The notes: generated by a model not told the origin, from the sequence alone. A DNA stretch of 64,000 nucleotides from Aerobium sp039839275 (GCF_039839275.1 NZ_JBDOQP010000002.1:124001-188000); one strand, 5' to 3'; positions 43,637 through 52,362 are shown, numbered from the stretch's first letter. Numbers and translations: made by a program.

Positions 43637-45946
43637 TTACGCGACCATGCCGTGGGTGAAATTGTCGGCGGTGAACACGCTGCCATTGTTGATGTCCATC
43701 ACGCCGACGAGCTGGACGTCGCCTTCGGTGATGATGCTGTCGTTACCGGTCCGATCCGCATCCACCATGTAGATGTGGGTCTCGTCAGTGCCCTGCACCA
43801 CGACGACCGCCCTGGCCTCCTCATCAGTACCCTGATTGATGCGCGCACTGCCAAGGGGGCCAAACAGGTCGCCGAACTCGTCGCCACCGAAATCGCTGTT
43901 GGCGACGGTGCCGCCGAAATCGACCACGAGCACTTCACGGTCATTGAGCTCCACCGACGAAGGCGGGGCGATGTTGACCTCGGTCATGTAACTGAAATCG
44001 GAGAAGTCCAGCACGTCTCCACCCGGGCCGGTCGAGAAGCCTTCGATCGTATCGACATCGTTGGCGTTGGCCGAGTGTTCGAAGACGATCCGGGCGCTGC
44101 CCGCACCGCTGACATTGATCAGGTCGTCGCCTTCGCCGCCGATCAGCAGGTCATAGCCCTGGCCACCGTAAAGGGAGTCCTCGCCGTCCCTGCCCTCGAG
44201 CCGGTCGCCGTGGACGGTGTCGTAGGAGAAGAGAATGTCGTCGGCGTCGTCACCGATGATCTTCACGCCGAGCGAGCTGGTGTTGTTTCCGATCGTCACG
44301 TCCCAGTCGAAGATGGTGGCGCTGCTGCCGACGAACCACACCGATTCATACATGTAGGCCGACTCGGCGATGGTGTTGCCGGTGATGTTGAAGATCGTGC
44401 CGCTTGCATCGTAGCCGCCGATGCCGGCGTTCAACAGGTCGTTGCCGGTGATCGTCACAGTCTGGCCGGCGCCGGTATCGAAACGGATGCCGACATGGCC
44501 TGAATTGGGATTGTCGTAGCCGCCGTCTCGATAGATCACATTGCCGGTGATCACCGCGGAGCCGCCGACGACACCGATTTCGGTCGGCACGTCGCCTTCG
44601 ATCCCGTTGAACCGGTTGCCTATGACGTAGCCTGTGCCGCCGGTTGCATTGACCTCGATGACCGGGCCTTCATTATGGCTGACGCCGTGAAAGGCCGCGT
44701 CGAACACGAAGCCCTCGACGGTGCCGCCTGCGGCGCCGATCGTCACCTTGCCGTCGATGACGGCGCCGGCGCCAAGGCCGATATAGCTGGCGATGGATTG
44801 CAGGGTGACGTTCTCGCTGAGCACGACGTCTTCGTTCCAGGCGTGGCCCGCGCCGACCAGCACATGGTCGCCCGTGTCGGCGGCGGCCAGTGCCGATGCG
44901 ATGGAGTCGTAGACGCCGACGAGATCGACGTCGCCGAACGGCACACCGGAACTGCCGGTGTTGGATGCAACCAGCACCTTGTAGCTGAAGTCATAGTCCG
45001 AGCGCTCGATGCCGTTGACGAAGTCCCACGCGGCGGCCTTCAACTCGTCGGCGCCGTTGGCCGTGTAGCCATCGGCCACCGGACGGTCCGCGAAAGCGTC
45101 TGCGGCGTCATGCACCAGGCTGGCGTCCTTCGGACGAGAGGGGCTTGCCAGCACGTTGCCGTTGATGTTGGCCAGCACGTTGTCGTGGAACGACTGCGCG
45201 CGCGAGCCGTCGATGAAGTGCACGACGTCGAGGATCGCCGCATTGCCGGCATTGAGGTAGTCGACATAGTCGTTGGCCAGTTCGAGGAAGCCATTGTTGA
45301 CCTCCGCCTGCTGGCCCAGCGGCATCTCGGCATAATACTGGTCGTTCAGGTTGTTCCACTCGGCGAGGAACACCTCGACCGGATCGACCGGCGGGGTGAT
45401 CACGCCGCCGCCGCCACCGCCGCCCGGCGCCTGGCCTTCCAGCGCCAGAAGCGCGTCGATGGCCGCGTCGACGTCGGCCTGGTCGGCCGGGTTGCCGGTG
45501 TCGACGCCGTCGATGAACTGGCGCCCGATATCGGCGGCATCGTTGCCGTCATAGGCGTTGATTTCCTCGTCGAGATCGAGCGAGGCGGTGAACAGGTCGG
45601 CGGCCGCGATCTTGGCGTTGACGGTGTCGAGGTCGGTGCCCTGCGCGCCGTCGAGGATGCGGATCGCGATGTCGTTGATGGTGAAGGTGCCGTCTTCCAG
45701 GCCATTGACGAAGAATTCGACGCCCTCCGCCTCGCCGTCACGCTCGAACAGGCTCTGGTAGATCGACTGGACGATCTCCTCGTTCGACATGCCGGTGAAC
45801 CGGTCCTGGTATTCGTCGGTCGCCGCCAGATCGCCGATCGCGGTCAGGTCGGCGCCGTCATTTGTTGCGTCATTGAAGAATTCGAGACCGGCGGGATCCG
45901 CCGGGCGCCCGAAGAGGGCGATATAGATCCCCTGAATCGTTGCCAT
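43637..45946 (-). CDS. Secreted DUF4214 protein with beta-helix and RTX repeats (paralogue 2)
   Basis: A 769-residue protein with no signal peptide. Residues 1-125 are a DUF4214 module almost identical to that of paralogue 3, followed by a linker with seven Gly at 175-181. Residues about 340-560 have the short, repeated Val/Asn/Gly turns of a right-handed beta-helix (pectate-lyase-like fold), with no clear active site. RTX repeats (LEGRDGEDSLYGGQGYD, GGEGDD) occur at about 585-615, and an uncharged C-terminal tail could be the type I signal. The ATG at 45946 has GGGAG at good spacing. Confidence 0.85.
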   Translation of the reverse strand: MATIQGIYIALFGRPADPAGLEFFNDATNDGADLTAIGDLAATDEYQDRFTGMSNEEIVQSIYQSLFERDGEAEGVEFFVNGLEDGTFTINDIAIRILDGAQGTDLDTVNAKIAAADLFTASLDLDEEINAYDGNDAADIGRQFIDGVDTGNPADQADVDAAIDALLALEGQAPGGGGGGGVITPPVDPVEVFLAEWNNLNDQYYAEMPLGQQAEVNNGFLELANDYVDYLNAGNAAILDVVHFIDGSRAQSFHDNVLANINGNVLASPSRPKDASLVHDAADAFADRPVADGYTANGADELKAAAWDFVNGIERSDYDFSYKVLVASNTGSSGVPFGDVDLVGVYDSIASALAAADTGDHVLVGAGHAWNEDVVLSENVTLQSIASYIGLGAGAVIDGKVTIGAAGGTVEGFVFDAAFHGVSHNEGPVIEVNATGGTGYVIGNRFNGIEGDVPTEIGVVGGSAVITGNVIYRDGGYDNPNSGHVGIRFDTGAGQTVTITGNDLLNAGIGGYDASGTIFNITGNTIAESAYMYESVWFVGSSATIFDWDVTIGNNTSSLGVKIIGDDADDILFSYDTVHGDRLEGRDGEDSLYGGQGYDLLIGGEGDDLINVSGAGSARIVFEHSANANDVDTIEGFSTGPGGDVLDFSDFSYMTEVNIAPPSSVELNDREVLVVDFGGTVANSDFGGDEFGDLFGPLGSARINQGTDEEARAVVVVQGTDETHIYMVDADRTGNDSIITEGDVQLVGVMDINNGSVFTADNFTHGMVA

Positions 45947-46016
45947 GATTAACTCCCAAACTGCGCGCTGCGGCGCGTACATACCCACTCACACCCGATT
46001 TCTAGCGCGAGTGGGT

Positions 46017-46051
46017 TTGGTTAATCAATGGTAAAGCGGTTAAATGGTTAC
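46017..46051 (-). promoter_or_regulatory. Conserved 35-nt upstream element, copy A
   Basis: Identical at 30 of 35 positions to 48170-48204, and at the same distance (71 vs 74 nt) from its start codon. It begins with an inverted repeat TTGnTTAAnCAA, followed by GGTAAAG and, at the far end, AAATGGTTAC. On the minus strand TTGATT within it could act as a -35 box with TAGAAA 18 nt on. A regulator-binding site is likely. Confidence 0.6.
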
Positions 46052-46230
46052 TTCGTGCACGCCGCGCTTCAAGATGATCCGCACTCACTACCACTTTTCT
46101 GCAACCATCGCGTGCGATGACGAGCCGGTTTTGACTGCTCTCTAAGATTAATTTAGACACGCGCCGACGAATATGACTTCACAACACATGACTGCCTCTG
46201 CGGAAGGTGGAGCGTCTATGCTGCCAAACG

Positions 46231-46261
46231 AAAAACCCCGCCGGCGAGCGGCGGGGCTTTT
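46231..46261 (-). terminator. Intrinsic terminator of coat-protein gene 3
   Basis: On the minus strand a stem of CCCCGCCG with its complement, CTCG-type loop, followed by TTTTT, located 27 nt beyond the stop codon of the minus-strand gene. The plus strand also has a TTTTG tail, so it may work both ways. Confidence 0.8.
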
Positions 46262-46287
46262 GTTCGTGTCAAAGCTGCTGATGCTGC

Positions 46288-48096
46288 CTAGACGGGGATT
46301 ACCCCCAGCTCAAAGCCATCGCCAGAGGACGATATGGCAACCAATGAGATGTCGCCAAAAATGGGCTGGTTCAACACGATGCTACCGCTTGCCTCGTGGT
46401 CAAAATCGAGCAGGACTATTTGCCCGCCATCGCCGAAGTTGATCATGGTATCGACGTTCCCATCATCGTCGAGATCGTACCGGTCAACGTATACGTTCGC
46501 CCACACGTCCATGGTGAAGACGAGCAAATCATTACCGTCCTGACCGAAATCAGTGATGGTGTCTTCGCCGTCGGAGTAGAACTCGCCGACTTCGATGTGA
46601 ACGAAGATGTCGTCGCCGCCACCGCCGATCAGCTCATCATCACCTCCGAGGCCGATAATGATGTCGTCGCCGGCGCCACCCATGATGAAGTCGTCACTAC
46701 CCTGGCCAAGCGCCTCCTGCGCGAATTCGAACTCGCCTTCGACGAGTAGCGATACGGCGTCATGGATCGCGTCCATGTTGCCGACCAGGATGTATCCGTC
46801 GCCGCCCGTCGCGGTGAGAAAGTTGCTGCCCTCGCCTTCGAGGATGATGGGCATGCCGATCGTCGGAAGCTCGAACGGCAGAAGCGAGCCCTCGTCTTCC
46901 ATGAAGGAGACCATGTCACCCTCGTCAGAATACTCGCTCATCACGTCGTCGATGATGTCTTCGACGATGCCGTTGAGCGAGGTGACGGCACCCTCGGCAG
47001 CCGCAATCGACACGCTTCCGTCAGACGCGAGGAAGTGGACAACCTGATCGAGCACATACAGCGCATCTTCGATGTCAACGCCGCCGGAAACCGCGCCGAG
47101 AAGCGAATTCAGCAGGTCCGTCCAAGGAATGTCGTTGTCCTTGGCGAAGTCGCCGACGTCGAAGCCCGAAAGCAGAAGGATGTTGTTGGTGTTGTCCAAC
47201 GCGCCTTCGTTGCCATTCAGAGGGTTGCCGTAGAAGTCGAGAGCGTCGGGGTAGTAGCCCAACACGGCGCCAGCATTTGCAAAATACCAGACAGGTCCGT
47301 CCGAGCCTTCGATCTCGCCGAAAGCGAGAACGTCGCTGGTCTCATGAGCGGAATTGACCGTGACACCCGCCTGAATGCTGGTGATCCCGTCGGACTTGTA
47401 GGAATAGTCGAGAATGGCGGTCTTCGAGCCGCGCGCGAATTCCAGCTCGCCATTTTCGTTGACGTCAACGGTCACGTCGCCACGGGCATTGCCGCCGAAG
47501 GTCAACTGGCCATCTTCGTCGACGAAGACAGTAAAGGAAGCAGGCGTCACCACGCCGCCGCCACCGCCACCGCCGGGTGCCTGGCCTTCCTGTGCCAGAA
47601 GCTCCTCGATGAGATCGTCGATGGACGCCTCGTCGGGAACGTTGCCGGTGTCGACGGTGTCGAAGAACTGGCGAACGAGATCGGCAGCGTCGAGGCCGTC
47701 ATAGGCGTCGATTTCCTCGTCGAGGTCGAGCCTCTCGAGGAACAGGTCGCCAGCGGCGATCTTGGCGTTGACGGTGTCGAGGTCGGTGCCCTGCGCGCCG
47801 TCGAGGATCGCGATGGCGATCTCGTTGATGGTGTAGGTGCCGTCTTCGAGGGCGTTGACGTAGAACTCGACGCCTTCGGCCTCGCCGTCGCGCTCGAACA
47901 GGCTGAGATAGATCGAATTGACGATCTCCTCGTTCGACATGCCGGTAAAGCGGTCCTGATACTCGTCGGTCGCAGCCAGATCGCCGATCGCCGTCAGGTC
48001 CGCGCCGTTGTTGGTTGCTTCATTGAAAAATTCGAGGCCGGCCGGATCAGCCGGGCGCCCGAAGAGGGCGATGTAGATGCCCTGAATCGTTGCCAT
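46288..48096 (-). CDS. Secreted DUF4214/RTX protein (paralogue 3)
   Basis: A 602-residue acidic protein with no signal peptide. Residues 1-125 are the DUF4214 module, followed by a poly-Gly linker at about 174-181, as in paralogue 2. The middle region (about 185-465) is unrelated to the other two and I do not recognise it. RTX repeats (MGGAGDDIIIGLGGDDELIGGGGDD) occur at about 470-500, then a C-terminal beta region. Two adjacent ATGs exist; the second (48096) has the better spacing to GGGAG. Type I secretion is inferred. Confidence 0.85.
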   Translation of the reverse strand: MATIQGIYIALFGRPADPAGLEFFNEATNNGADLTAIGDLAATDEYQDRFTGMSNEEIVNSIYLSLFERDGEAEGVEFYVNALEDGTYTINEIAIAILDGAQGTDLDTVNAKIAAGDLFLERLDLDEEIDAYDGLDAADLVRQFFDTVDTGNVPDEASIDDLIEELLAQEGQAPGGGGGGGVVTPASFTVFVDEDGQLTFGGNARGDVTVDVNENGELEFARGSKTAILDYSYKSDGITSIQAGVTVNSAHETSDVLAFGEIEGSDGPVWYFANAGAVLGYYPDALDFYGNPLNGNEGALDNTNNILLLSGFDVGDFAKDNDIPWTDLLNSLLGAVSGGVDIEDALYVLDQVVHFLASDGSVSIAAAEGAVTSLNGIVEDIIDDVMSEYSDEGDMVSFMEDEGSLLPFELPTIGMPIILEGEGSNFLTATGGDGYILVGNMDAIHDAVSLLVEGEFEFAQEALGQGSDDFIMGGAGDDIIIGLGGDDELIGGGGDDIFVHIEVGEFYSDGEDTITDFGQDGNDLLVFTMDVWANVYVDRYDLDDDGNVDTMINFGDGGQIVLLDFDHEASGSIVLNQPIFGDISLVAISSSGDGFELGVIPV

Positions 48097-48439
48097 CATA
48101 GACTCCCAATTACGCTTGATGCGCGTGACGCAAACCCATTTGCGTAACGTTTCCTTAACCACTTTCTACTTGGTTAATCAACGGTAAAGAGTAAAAATGG
48201 TTACCGTGAAAGTCGCCTATACCCCTGCGGGGGTACGAGCCCTTCGTCGCCTATGTAAAAAGATGCTGATTTATGATCCGGCGCGCCAAAGTGATTTGTT
48301 TCTGGCGCTTGGGCACTTGAAATCGCCATCCGGGCAAGTTTTCGACAGCGTCTCCCTCTGCGTCAGGGTCGGCGGGTTCCGTCTGTGCGCGCGATGCGGT
48401 AATAGTCCGGCGCACGAAAAACAGACGCATCAGGACCCC
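48097..48439. other. 343-nt divergent intergenic region before the SapC gene
   Basis: The left part carries the leader and conserved element copy B of coat gene 3. The right part (48205-48439) has no recognisable promoter or structure; an open frame reading into the SapC gene from 48197 looks non-coding. Confidence 0.55.
48170..48204 (-). promoter_or_regulatory. Conserved 35-nt upstream element, copy B
   Basis: Matches copy A (46017-46051) at 30 of 35 positions, with the same TTGnTTAAnCAA inverted repeat, and lies 74 nt upstream of the start of coat gene 3. The flanking DNA is not conserved between the copies beyond the ribosome-binding region, so the element itself seems to be selected. Confidence 0.6.
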
Positions 48440-49267
48440 ATGACCCAGGACCCGCATCTCGTCACCCGCGACCGCCACGGCGCCAAGAAATGGCTGCGCC
48501 ACAAGGGCTTCGGTTTCGCCGCTGCCATGAACGTGCTGCCGATCGCGGCGGCCGAGCTTTCGCATGCCGCGCGCGCGCTACCGCTGGGCTTCGTCACCGA
48601 CGCCGGCAAGACGATGCCGGTGGCGATCCTCGGGCTGCAGCCGGGGCAGAACTATTTCGTCGCGCCCGACGGGCGCTGGGTCGGGCTTTACACCCCCGCC
48701 GCGCTGCGCGGCTATCCGTTCCGGCTGGGGCGCACCAACGCCGCCGGCGACACCAATTTCGCGCTTTTGGTCGACGAGGCGAGCGGGCTGGTGATCGACC
48801 TCGGCGTCGGCGAGGAAGGCATTCCGTTCTTCGACCTGGAGGGCAAGCCGCATGCCGAGACCCAGCGCGTGCTGGAGTTTTTGGCCAAGACGCGGCAGAG
48901 CATGGAGGCGGGCGAGCGCGCCGCCGCGCTGCTGGCCGAAAAGGGTCTGCTGGAGCCATGGCCGATGGCGCTGAAGGACGGCGAGAAGGAGAAGCGCGTC
49001 GACGGGGTCTCGCGCGTCAGCGAGGCTGCGCTGTCGAAGCTTTCGGCCGAGGATCTCGTGGCGCTGCGCGATGGCGGCGCGCTGCCGCTGGCTTATGCGC
49101 AACTGATCTCCATGGCCAACATCACGCTCCTCTCGACGCTGGCCCAGGCGCACGCCAAGGCCAAGGCGCAGAAGGCCAGCCGCATGACCGTGCCCGAAGG
49201 CAGCTTCATGCCCGACGAGGACGACAGCCTCAAGATCGACTGGAACGAGTTCCTGAAGGACAAGTAG
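48440..49267 (+). CDS. SapC-family protein
   Basis: A 275-residue protein of the SapC family (PF07277), named after a Campylobacter fetus gene linked to its S-layer. The N-terminal half has a beta-rich core with PVAILGLQPGQNYFVAPDGRWVG-type segments and FRLG, and there is no signal peptide or membrane helix. The start at 48440 has AGGA upstream. Family function is not known; its place beside type I secreted coat proteins suggests a role in handling or assembling them. Confidence 0.85.
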   Translation: MTQDPHLVTRDRHGAKKWLRHKGFGFAAAMNVLPIAAAELSHAARALPLGFVTDAGKTMPVAILGLQPGQNYFVAPDGRWVGLYTPAALRGYPFRLGRTNAAGDTNFALLVDEASGLVIDLGVGEEGIPFFDLEGKPHAETQRVLEFLAKTRQSMEAGERAAALLAEKGLLEPWPMALKDGEKEKRVDGVSRVSEAALSKLSAEDLVALRDGGALPLAYAQLISMANITLLSTLAQAHAKAKAQKASRMTVPEGSFMPDEDDSLKIDWNEFLKDK

Positions 49268-49306
49268 GGTTTCTGGCGCGGTCGCGTTCCGGGCTTTCGG
49301 CGCACA

Positions 49307-49457
49307 AGCACCCCCTCCCCGTCCCTTCGGGCCACCTCTCCCCCTGCCCGGGGGCGAGGAAAAGCGCTGCCGCAATGCCCGCGCTCATCCAGCTTGGGTT
49401 CCTCGCCCCCGGGCAGGGGGAGAGGTGGCACGCGAAGCGTGACGGAGAGGGGGCGCT
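49307..49457. repeat. Intergenic palindromic element, arms about 55 nt
   Basis: The arm at 49307-49360 is an imperfect reverse complement of 49401-49457, with core GCCACCTCTCCCCCTGCCCG. The sequence differs from the element at 40779-40938. It lies at the right border of the coat-protein block, between the convergent SapC and rmd genes, and could also end both transcripts. Confidence 0.65.
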
Positions 49458-49476
49458 TCCCGCTACGGGACGCGGC

Positions 49477-50439
49477 TCAGTCGCGCACCAGCTCCGGCGC
49501 GGTTTCGGCCAGGCCGCGCCAGTGGTCGAGCACGTCGGCCAGCGTGCGCTCCAGCGGGATTTCCGCGCGCCAGCCGAAGGCGGCGTGTGCCCGGGCCGGG
49601 TCGCCGCAGATCGTCTCCACCTCGCCTTCGCGCAGCAGCGCCGGGTCGGTCTCGACCGTGACGGGAACGCTGGCGAGGCCGCGCAGCGTCTCCAGCATCG
49701 CCGCGATCGCCACCGGGCGGCCGGTCGCGAGGTTGAACGCGCCGGTGATTGCGCCGTCGGACAATGCGGCGGCCAGATAGGCGCGCACCACGTCGCGGGC
49801 GTCGAGGAAGTCGCGCCTGACGGCGAGGTTGCCCACCCGCATCAGCGGCGCCTGCCAGCCGCGCTCGATGCGCACGATCTGCCTGGCGAAGGCCGACACG
49901 ACATAGGCCGCCGTCTGGCCGGGACCGGTGTGGTTGAAGGGCCGGAAGCGCGTCGCGGCAAGCCCCTGGCGCGCCATCTGGCCGAGCATGATGTCGGCGG
50001 CCGCCTTGGTCGCGCCATAGGGCGACATCGGCTCCAGCAGCGTATCCTCGCTGACCGGCCTGCCCTTCGCGGCGGCAAAGCCCGCGCCGTAGACCTCCGA
50101 ACTGCCGGCGAAGACGAAGCGGGCGCCGGGCGCATGGCGCATCGCGGCGTTTGCGAGGTTGAACGTGCCCATGACGTTGACCACCCAGGCGATGTCGGGC
50201 TCCTTGGCCGCCTCGCGCGGCGAGGCGACGGCGGCCAGGTGGATGATGGCGGTGGGCGCGAAGGCCTCGATCGCGGCATCCACGGCTCCGGCGTCGCGGA
50301 TGTCGATCGTTCCGCCCTGCCCGTCGGCCAGCGGCGCCAGGGCGATGTCGCCCGCCAGCGGATGCGCGCGCGCCGCCTCGGCCAGGTGCCGGCCGACGAA
50401 GCCGGCAGCACCCGTGACAAGCAGGCGATGGCGCGCCAT
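49477..50439 (-). CDS. rmd: GDP-6-deoxy-D-mannose reductase (Rmd type)
   Basis: A 320-residue short-chain dehydrogenase/epimerase-fold enzyme. It has the NAD(P) loop VTGAAGFVGRHL at residues 8-19 and the catalytic SPYGATK (Tyr, Lys) motif at about residue 137. Following Gmd in the gene order, it should reduce GDP-4-keto-6-deoxymannose to GDP-D-rhamnose; other 4-keto reductase products such as GDP-6-deoxy-talose cannot be excluded. The ATG at 50439 lies 9 nt after the gmd stop. Confidence 0.88.
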   Translation of the reverse strand: MARHRLLVTGAAGFVGRHLAEAARAHPLAGDIALAPLADGQGGTIDIRDAGAVDAAIEAFAPTAIIHLAAVASPREAAKEPDIAWVVNVMGTFNLANAAMRHAPGARFVFAGSSEVYGAGFAAAKGRPVSEDTLLEPMSPYGATKAAADIMLGQMARQGLAATRFRPFNHTGPGQTAAYVVSAFARQIVRIERGWQAPLMRVGNLAVRRDFLDARDVVRAYLAAALSDGAITGAFNLATGRPVAIAAMLETLRGLASVPVTVETDPALLREGEVETICGDPARAHAAFGWRAEIPLERTLADVLDHWRGLAETAPELVRD

Positions 50440-50447
50440 CGGCCGGC

Positions 50448-51428
50448 CTAGCCGCGCGGCTTCAGCCGGGCGAGGTCGGCGTCGACCATCTCGCGGATCA
50501 TGGCCTCGAGCGTGATCGTCGGCTCCCAGCCGAACGCGGCCTTCGCCTTGCCCGGATCGCCGAGCAGGATGTCGACTTCCGCCGGGCGGAAGAAGGCGGG
50601 ATCGATGACCAGATACTTGTCCATCTCCAGACCGACATGGTCGAAGGCGATCTGGCACATCTCGCGCACCGTCGAGGTGCGGCCGGTGGCCACGACGTAG
50701 TCGTCCGGCGTCTCCTGTTGCAGCATCAGCCACATGGCGCGGACATAGTCCTTCGAGTGGCCCCAGTCGCGCTTGGCGTCGATGTTGCCGAGGCGCAGCT
50801 CGTTCTGCAGGCCGAGCTTGATGCGGGCGACCGCGTCGGTAACCTTGCGGGTGACGAACTCGATGCCGCGCAGCGGCGATTCATGGTTGAACAGGATGCC
50901 GCTCGACGCGTGCAGCCCGAAGCTCTCGCGGTAGTTGACGGTCAGCCAGTGGCCGTAGAGCTTGGCCACCGCGTATGGCGAACGCGGATAGAACGGCGTC
51001 GTCTCCGACTGGACCGGCTCCTGCACCAGCCCGTACATCTCCGACGACGACGCCTGGTAGAATCGCGCTTCGGGACGGATGAGGCGCACGGCCTCGAGCA
51101 TGTTGGCGACGCCGATGCCGGTGACCTGGCCGGTCAGGATCGGCTGCTGCCAGGAAGAGCGCACGAAGGACTGGGCGGCGAGGTTGTAGACTTCGTCGGG
51201 CTCGACGTCGCGCATCGTGCGGATCAGGCCCGACAGGTCGAGCAGGTTCCCGTCGACGATCTTGACCTGGTCGGCGATGCCGAGCCACTGCAGACGGCTC
51301 AGATTGACGTCCGAGGTGCTGGAGCGTCGCGCCAGACCGTGCACCTCGTAACCCTGCGCCAGCAGAAGCTGCGCCAGATAGGCGCCGTCCTGCCCCGTGA
51401 TACCCGTTACCAGTGCCTTCTTGGTCAC
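50448..51428 (-). CDS. gmd: GDP-mannose 4,6-dehydratase
   Basis: A 326-residue SDR enzyme that makes GDP-4-keto-6-deoxy-D-mannose from GDP-mannose. It has the NADP loop TGITGQDGAYLAQLLL at residues 8-23, catalytic SSSEMYG near residue 126, and YxxxK in SPYAVAKLYGHW near residue 150. The GDP-mannose comes from ManB/ManC encoded 20 kb to the left. It forms an operon with rmd. Confidence 0.96.
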   Translation of the reverse strand: MTKKALVTGITGQDGAYLAQLLLAQGYEVHGLARRSSTSDVNLSRLQWLGIADQVKIVDGNLLDLSGLIRTMRDVEPDEVYNLAAQSFVRSSWQQPILTGQVTGIGVANMLEAVRLIRPEARFYQASSSEMYGLVQEPVQSETTPFYPRSPYAVAKLYGHWLTVNYRESFGLHASSGILFNHESPLRGIEFVTRKVTDAVARIKLGLQNELRLGNIDAKRDWGHSKDYVRAMWLMLQQETPDDYVVATGRTSTVREMCQIAFDHVGLEMDKYLVIDPAFFRPAEVDILLGDPGKAKAAFGWEPTITLEAMIREMVDADLARLKPRG

Positions 51429-51501
51429 CTTGTTCTCCTGCTGCCTCGCGAATTGCCGCGCTTATGCCACCAGCCCGCCGCCGACCGCAAGGGCGGAAGG
51501 C

Positions 51502-52362
51502 CTATATCCTGGTGGCAACGAAGGCGTAGCGGACATAGGTGGACGCATCGATCTCCTTCGCATTCTCGATACGATAGAAGTCGAAGGCGAACTTGCCTGC
51601 CATCGGCGAGGAAATCCTCTCGGCGAAGGTCTTCGGCGTGTAGAAGCGGCCGTGGCGGTTGCCCCAGCCTTCCGCGCAATAGATGACGGCGGTTTCGTCG
51701 AAGGTCACGCCGGCGGGAACGCTCAGCGCGGGGTCGGTCTGGGTTCCTTCTTCATGGTGAAGGTAGAATGGGGTGATGCAGATCTTGCCGCCGGGCCGCA
51801 GCACGCGATGCATCTCCGCAAACAGGCGCGTGTCGGCGTCGCCCTCGAAATGCTCCAGCGAGCACGTCAACGCCGCCTTGCTGGCGAAACCGTCGGCGAC
51901 CGGCATCGCGCACGCGTCACCGCCGATGCGGTTGCCGTCTATGCCGTCGGGATACATGATGTCCTGGCTGTAGCTCTTCGCGCCGGTGAGGCGTTCGTAG
52001 ATTTCCGGCACCGGCGAATGCTCGCTCGCGATGTCGACGAACACGTCGTCTGCGCCAATCTCCAGCAGCGTCAGGGCGATGTGGTGCTCCAGCGTCTTCT
52101 CCGGACGATTGCCACGATAGTAGTCCGGATATTTCGCGTCGTAGAGCGCCTTCGCATAGTATTCCCGGTAGGCTGCAGCGTCGACCCGCAGCGGCCGGAT
52201 TTCCATTTTCTGCTCGGCCGCCAGGCTGGCGACGCGGCGCGTGGCTTCCTCCGACAAATTGTCGACGCCATGACCGCGAACCGCATGACGTCGGCTCAAA
52301 GCGACGACAGCCTCGTCGTAGCTCATGCGTGCCACATTTGGCTGGTAGACGTAGGTGCTCAT
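51502..52362 (-). CDS. Class I SAM methyltransferase
   Basis: A 286-residue protein. The SAM motif I is degenerate (DDVFVDIASEHSPVPEIY at about residue 104) but the post-I and motif IV-VI features are typical: CSLEHFEG, MHRVLRPGGKICITPF. The N-terminal 95 residues contain a helical section. It follows the gmd start on the same strand after 73 nt, so a glycan methyltransferase in the same pathway is a reasonable guess. Confidence 0.8.
   Translation of the reverse strand: MSTYVYQPNVARMSYDEAVVALSRRHAVRGHGVDNLSEEATRRVASLAAEQKMEIRPLRVDAAAYREYYAKALYDAKYPDYYRGNRPEKTLEHHIALTLLEIGADDVFVDIASEHSPVPEIYERLTGAKSYSQDIMYPDGIDGNRIGGDACAMPVADGFASKAALTCSLEHFEGDADTRLFAEMHRVLRPGGKICITPFYLHHEEGTQTDPALSVPAGVTFDETAVIYCAEGWGNRHGRFYTPKTFAERISSPMAGKFAFDFYRIENAKEIDASTYVRYAFVATRI

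Larger units (their letters stand above)
45947..46287. other. 341-nt intergenic region between coat genes 2 and 3
   Basis: No supported gene. From left to right it holds the leader of coat gene 2, the 35-nt conserved upstream element (46017-46051), about 180 nt in which I see nothing, and the terminator of coat gene 3 (46231-46261). Confidence 0.6.

Noticed and set aside
41764..48096. The coat proteins as classical RTX toxins
   Set aside because: They have few RTX repeats, no hydrophobic pore domain and no acyltransferase gene (HlyC type) nearby. A structural or surface role fits better.
40779..49457. Composite transposon flanked by the two inverted repeats
   Set aside because: The two elements have different sequences, and there is no transposase gene or target-site duplication that I can see.
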